A DNA stretch of 64,000 nt. It comes from Maniola hyperantus (lineage: Eukaryota > Arthropoda > Insecta > Lepidoptera > Nymphalidae). The number at the start of each line of letters is the position of its first letter. Positions within the stretch are counted from its first letter, which is position 1. Where the stretch lies: positions 12,799,662-12,863,661 of the forward strand of contig NC_048552.1 in NCBI RefSeq assembly GCF_902806685.2, given 5' to 3'. Shown here piece after piece: positions 63,882 to 64,000 of the stretch. The notes beneath the pieces were generated by a model. That model was not told the origin of the DNA and ran no database searches. It worked only from the letters and a program-made list of their open reading frames with translations. The translations under genes were made by a program, and so were the position numbers.

Positions 63882-64000
63882 CTTTCTCTATCTATCTATA
63901 TCGATGGGTTTTGCTTCCTTTTGGGAGCGACTACGTCACTCTAATAATGAGATTTTACGGACGATGTATGATCACTTGGATGTCGCCATTTTCCGATATT

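Larger units (their letters stand above)
22046..64000 (+). other. Presumed first intron (open to the right)
   Basis: No downstream exon with the expected MAP1-family continuation was seen in the remaining 42 kb, so this stretch is taken as intron if the gene call is right. It holds most of the transposons listed below. Confidence 0.45.

Noticed and set aside
1..64000. Intact autonomous transposon or viral gene
   Set aside because: No frame longer than about 265 codons, no Rep/helicase, DDE transposase, integrase or complete RT was found.

Overview
The window looks like nuclear DNA of a lepidopteran (moth or butterfly). The evidence is its dense load of transposon remnants of kinds common in that order: three tRNA-derived SINEs, Helitron-like elements ending in a GAA-loop hairpin plus CTAG, Jockey-, RTE- and CR1-like LINE tails, and many small foldback elements (MITEs). 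I cannot name the species. Family names used here are local labels.

Only one host coding exon is convincing. At 21889-22045 a 52-codon first coding exon ends at a GT donor and reads like the start of the MAP1/Futsch microtubule-associated protein family. It sits in a GC-rich island with few repeats (about 20.4-23.8 kb). No next exon was found, so if the gene is real its first intron covers the rest of the window (more than 41.9 kb), and the transposons right of 22 kb are intronic.

Labels. HelA starts TCCATACTAATATTATAAA and carries GTCT repeats. HelB starts TCAGTACCCTTATTATAAA or TCACTACCCAT and carries GTTT/GTTG repeats. HelC starts TCTAWATATATAAAAGG and carries GACT repeats. HelD starts with TATATATAAAATTCAAAGTC and ends in an AGCGAAGC-type hairpin. 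HelE, HelF and HelG are further types. HelA, HelB and HelC share one 3' end: a hairpin with a GAA loop, 8 nt, then CTAG. SINE-1 has a tRNA-Phe-like head, SINE-2 a tRNA-Arg-like head, and SINE-3 a head starting near CCTCCCTGGCGCAGTGG. R1, R2 and R3 share a head (CCGGCCAAGTGCGAGT) and a tail (GGTACGGAACCCTAAAAA). M9, Rep-K and Rep-P are unnamed dispersed repeats.

Layout. 0-19 kb is a repeat mosaic with several nested insertions, including Helitron-in-Helitron cases at 5.0, 5.8 and 10 kb and MITEs at 11.2-11.7 kb. 19.8-23.8 kb is the gene island. 23.8-33 kb is rich in Helitron-like copies, many head to tail. 34-36 kb holds an old tandem repeat split by an R1 copy. 36.4-37.6 kb is the longest LINE coding remnant (RT C-terminus). 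38-50 kb mixes R1, MITEs, LINE tails and a local tandem duplication with a younger MITE. 50-59.8 kb again has nested Helitrons. 60-62 kb is mostly unidentified. 62.6 kb holds an RTE insertion with a 15-bp target duplication.

The most informative feature is that many insertions can be read against an empty site inside this same window. That fixes exact Helitron ends (5'-TC...CTAG-3', inserted between A and T) and shows repeated insertion into the AT-rich 5' ends of other Helitrons. No intact transposase, Rep/helicase or full-length reverse transcriptase is present.
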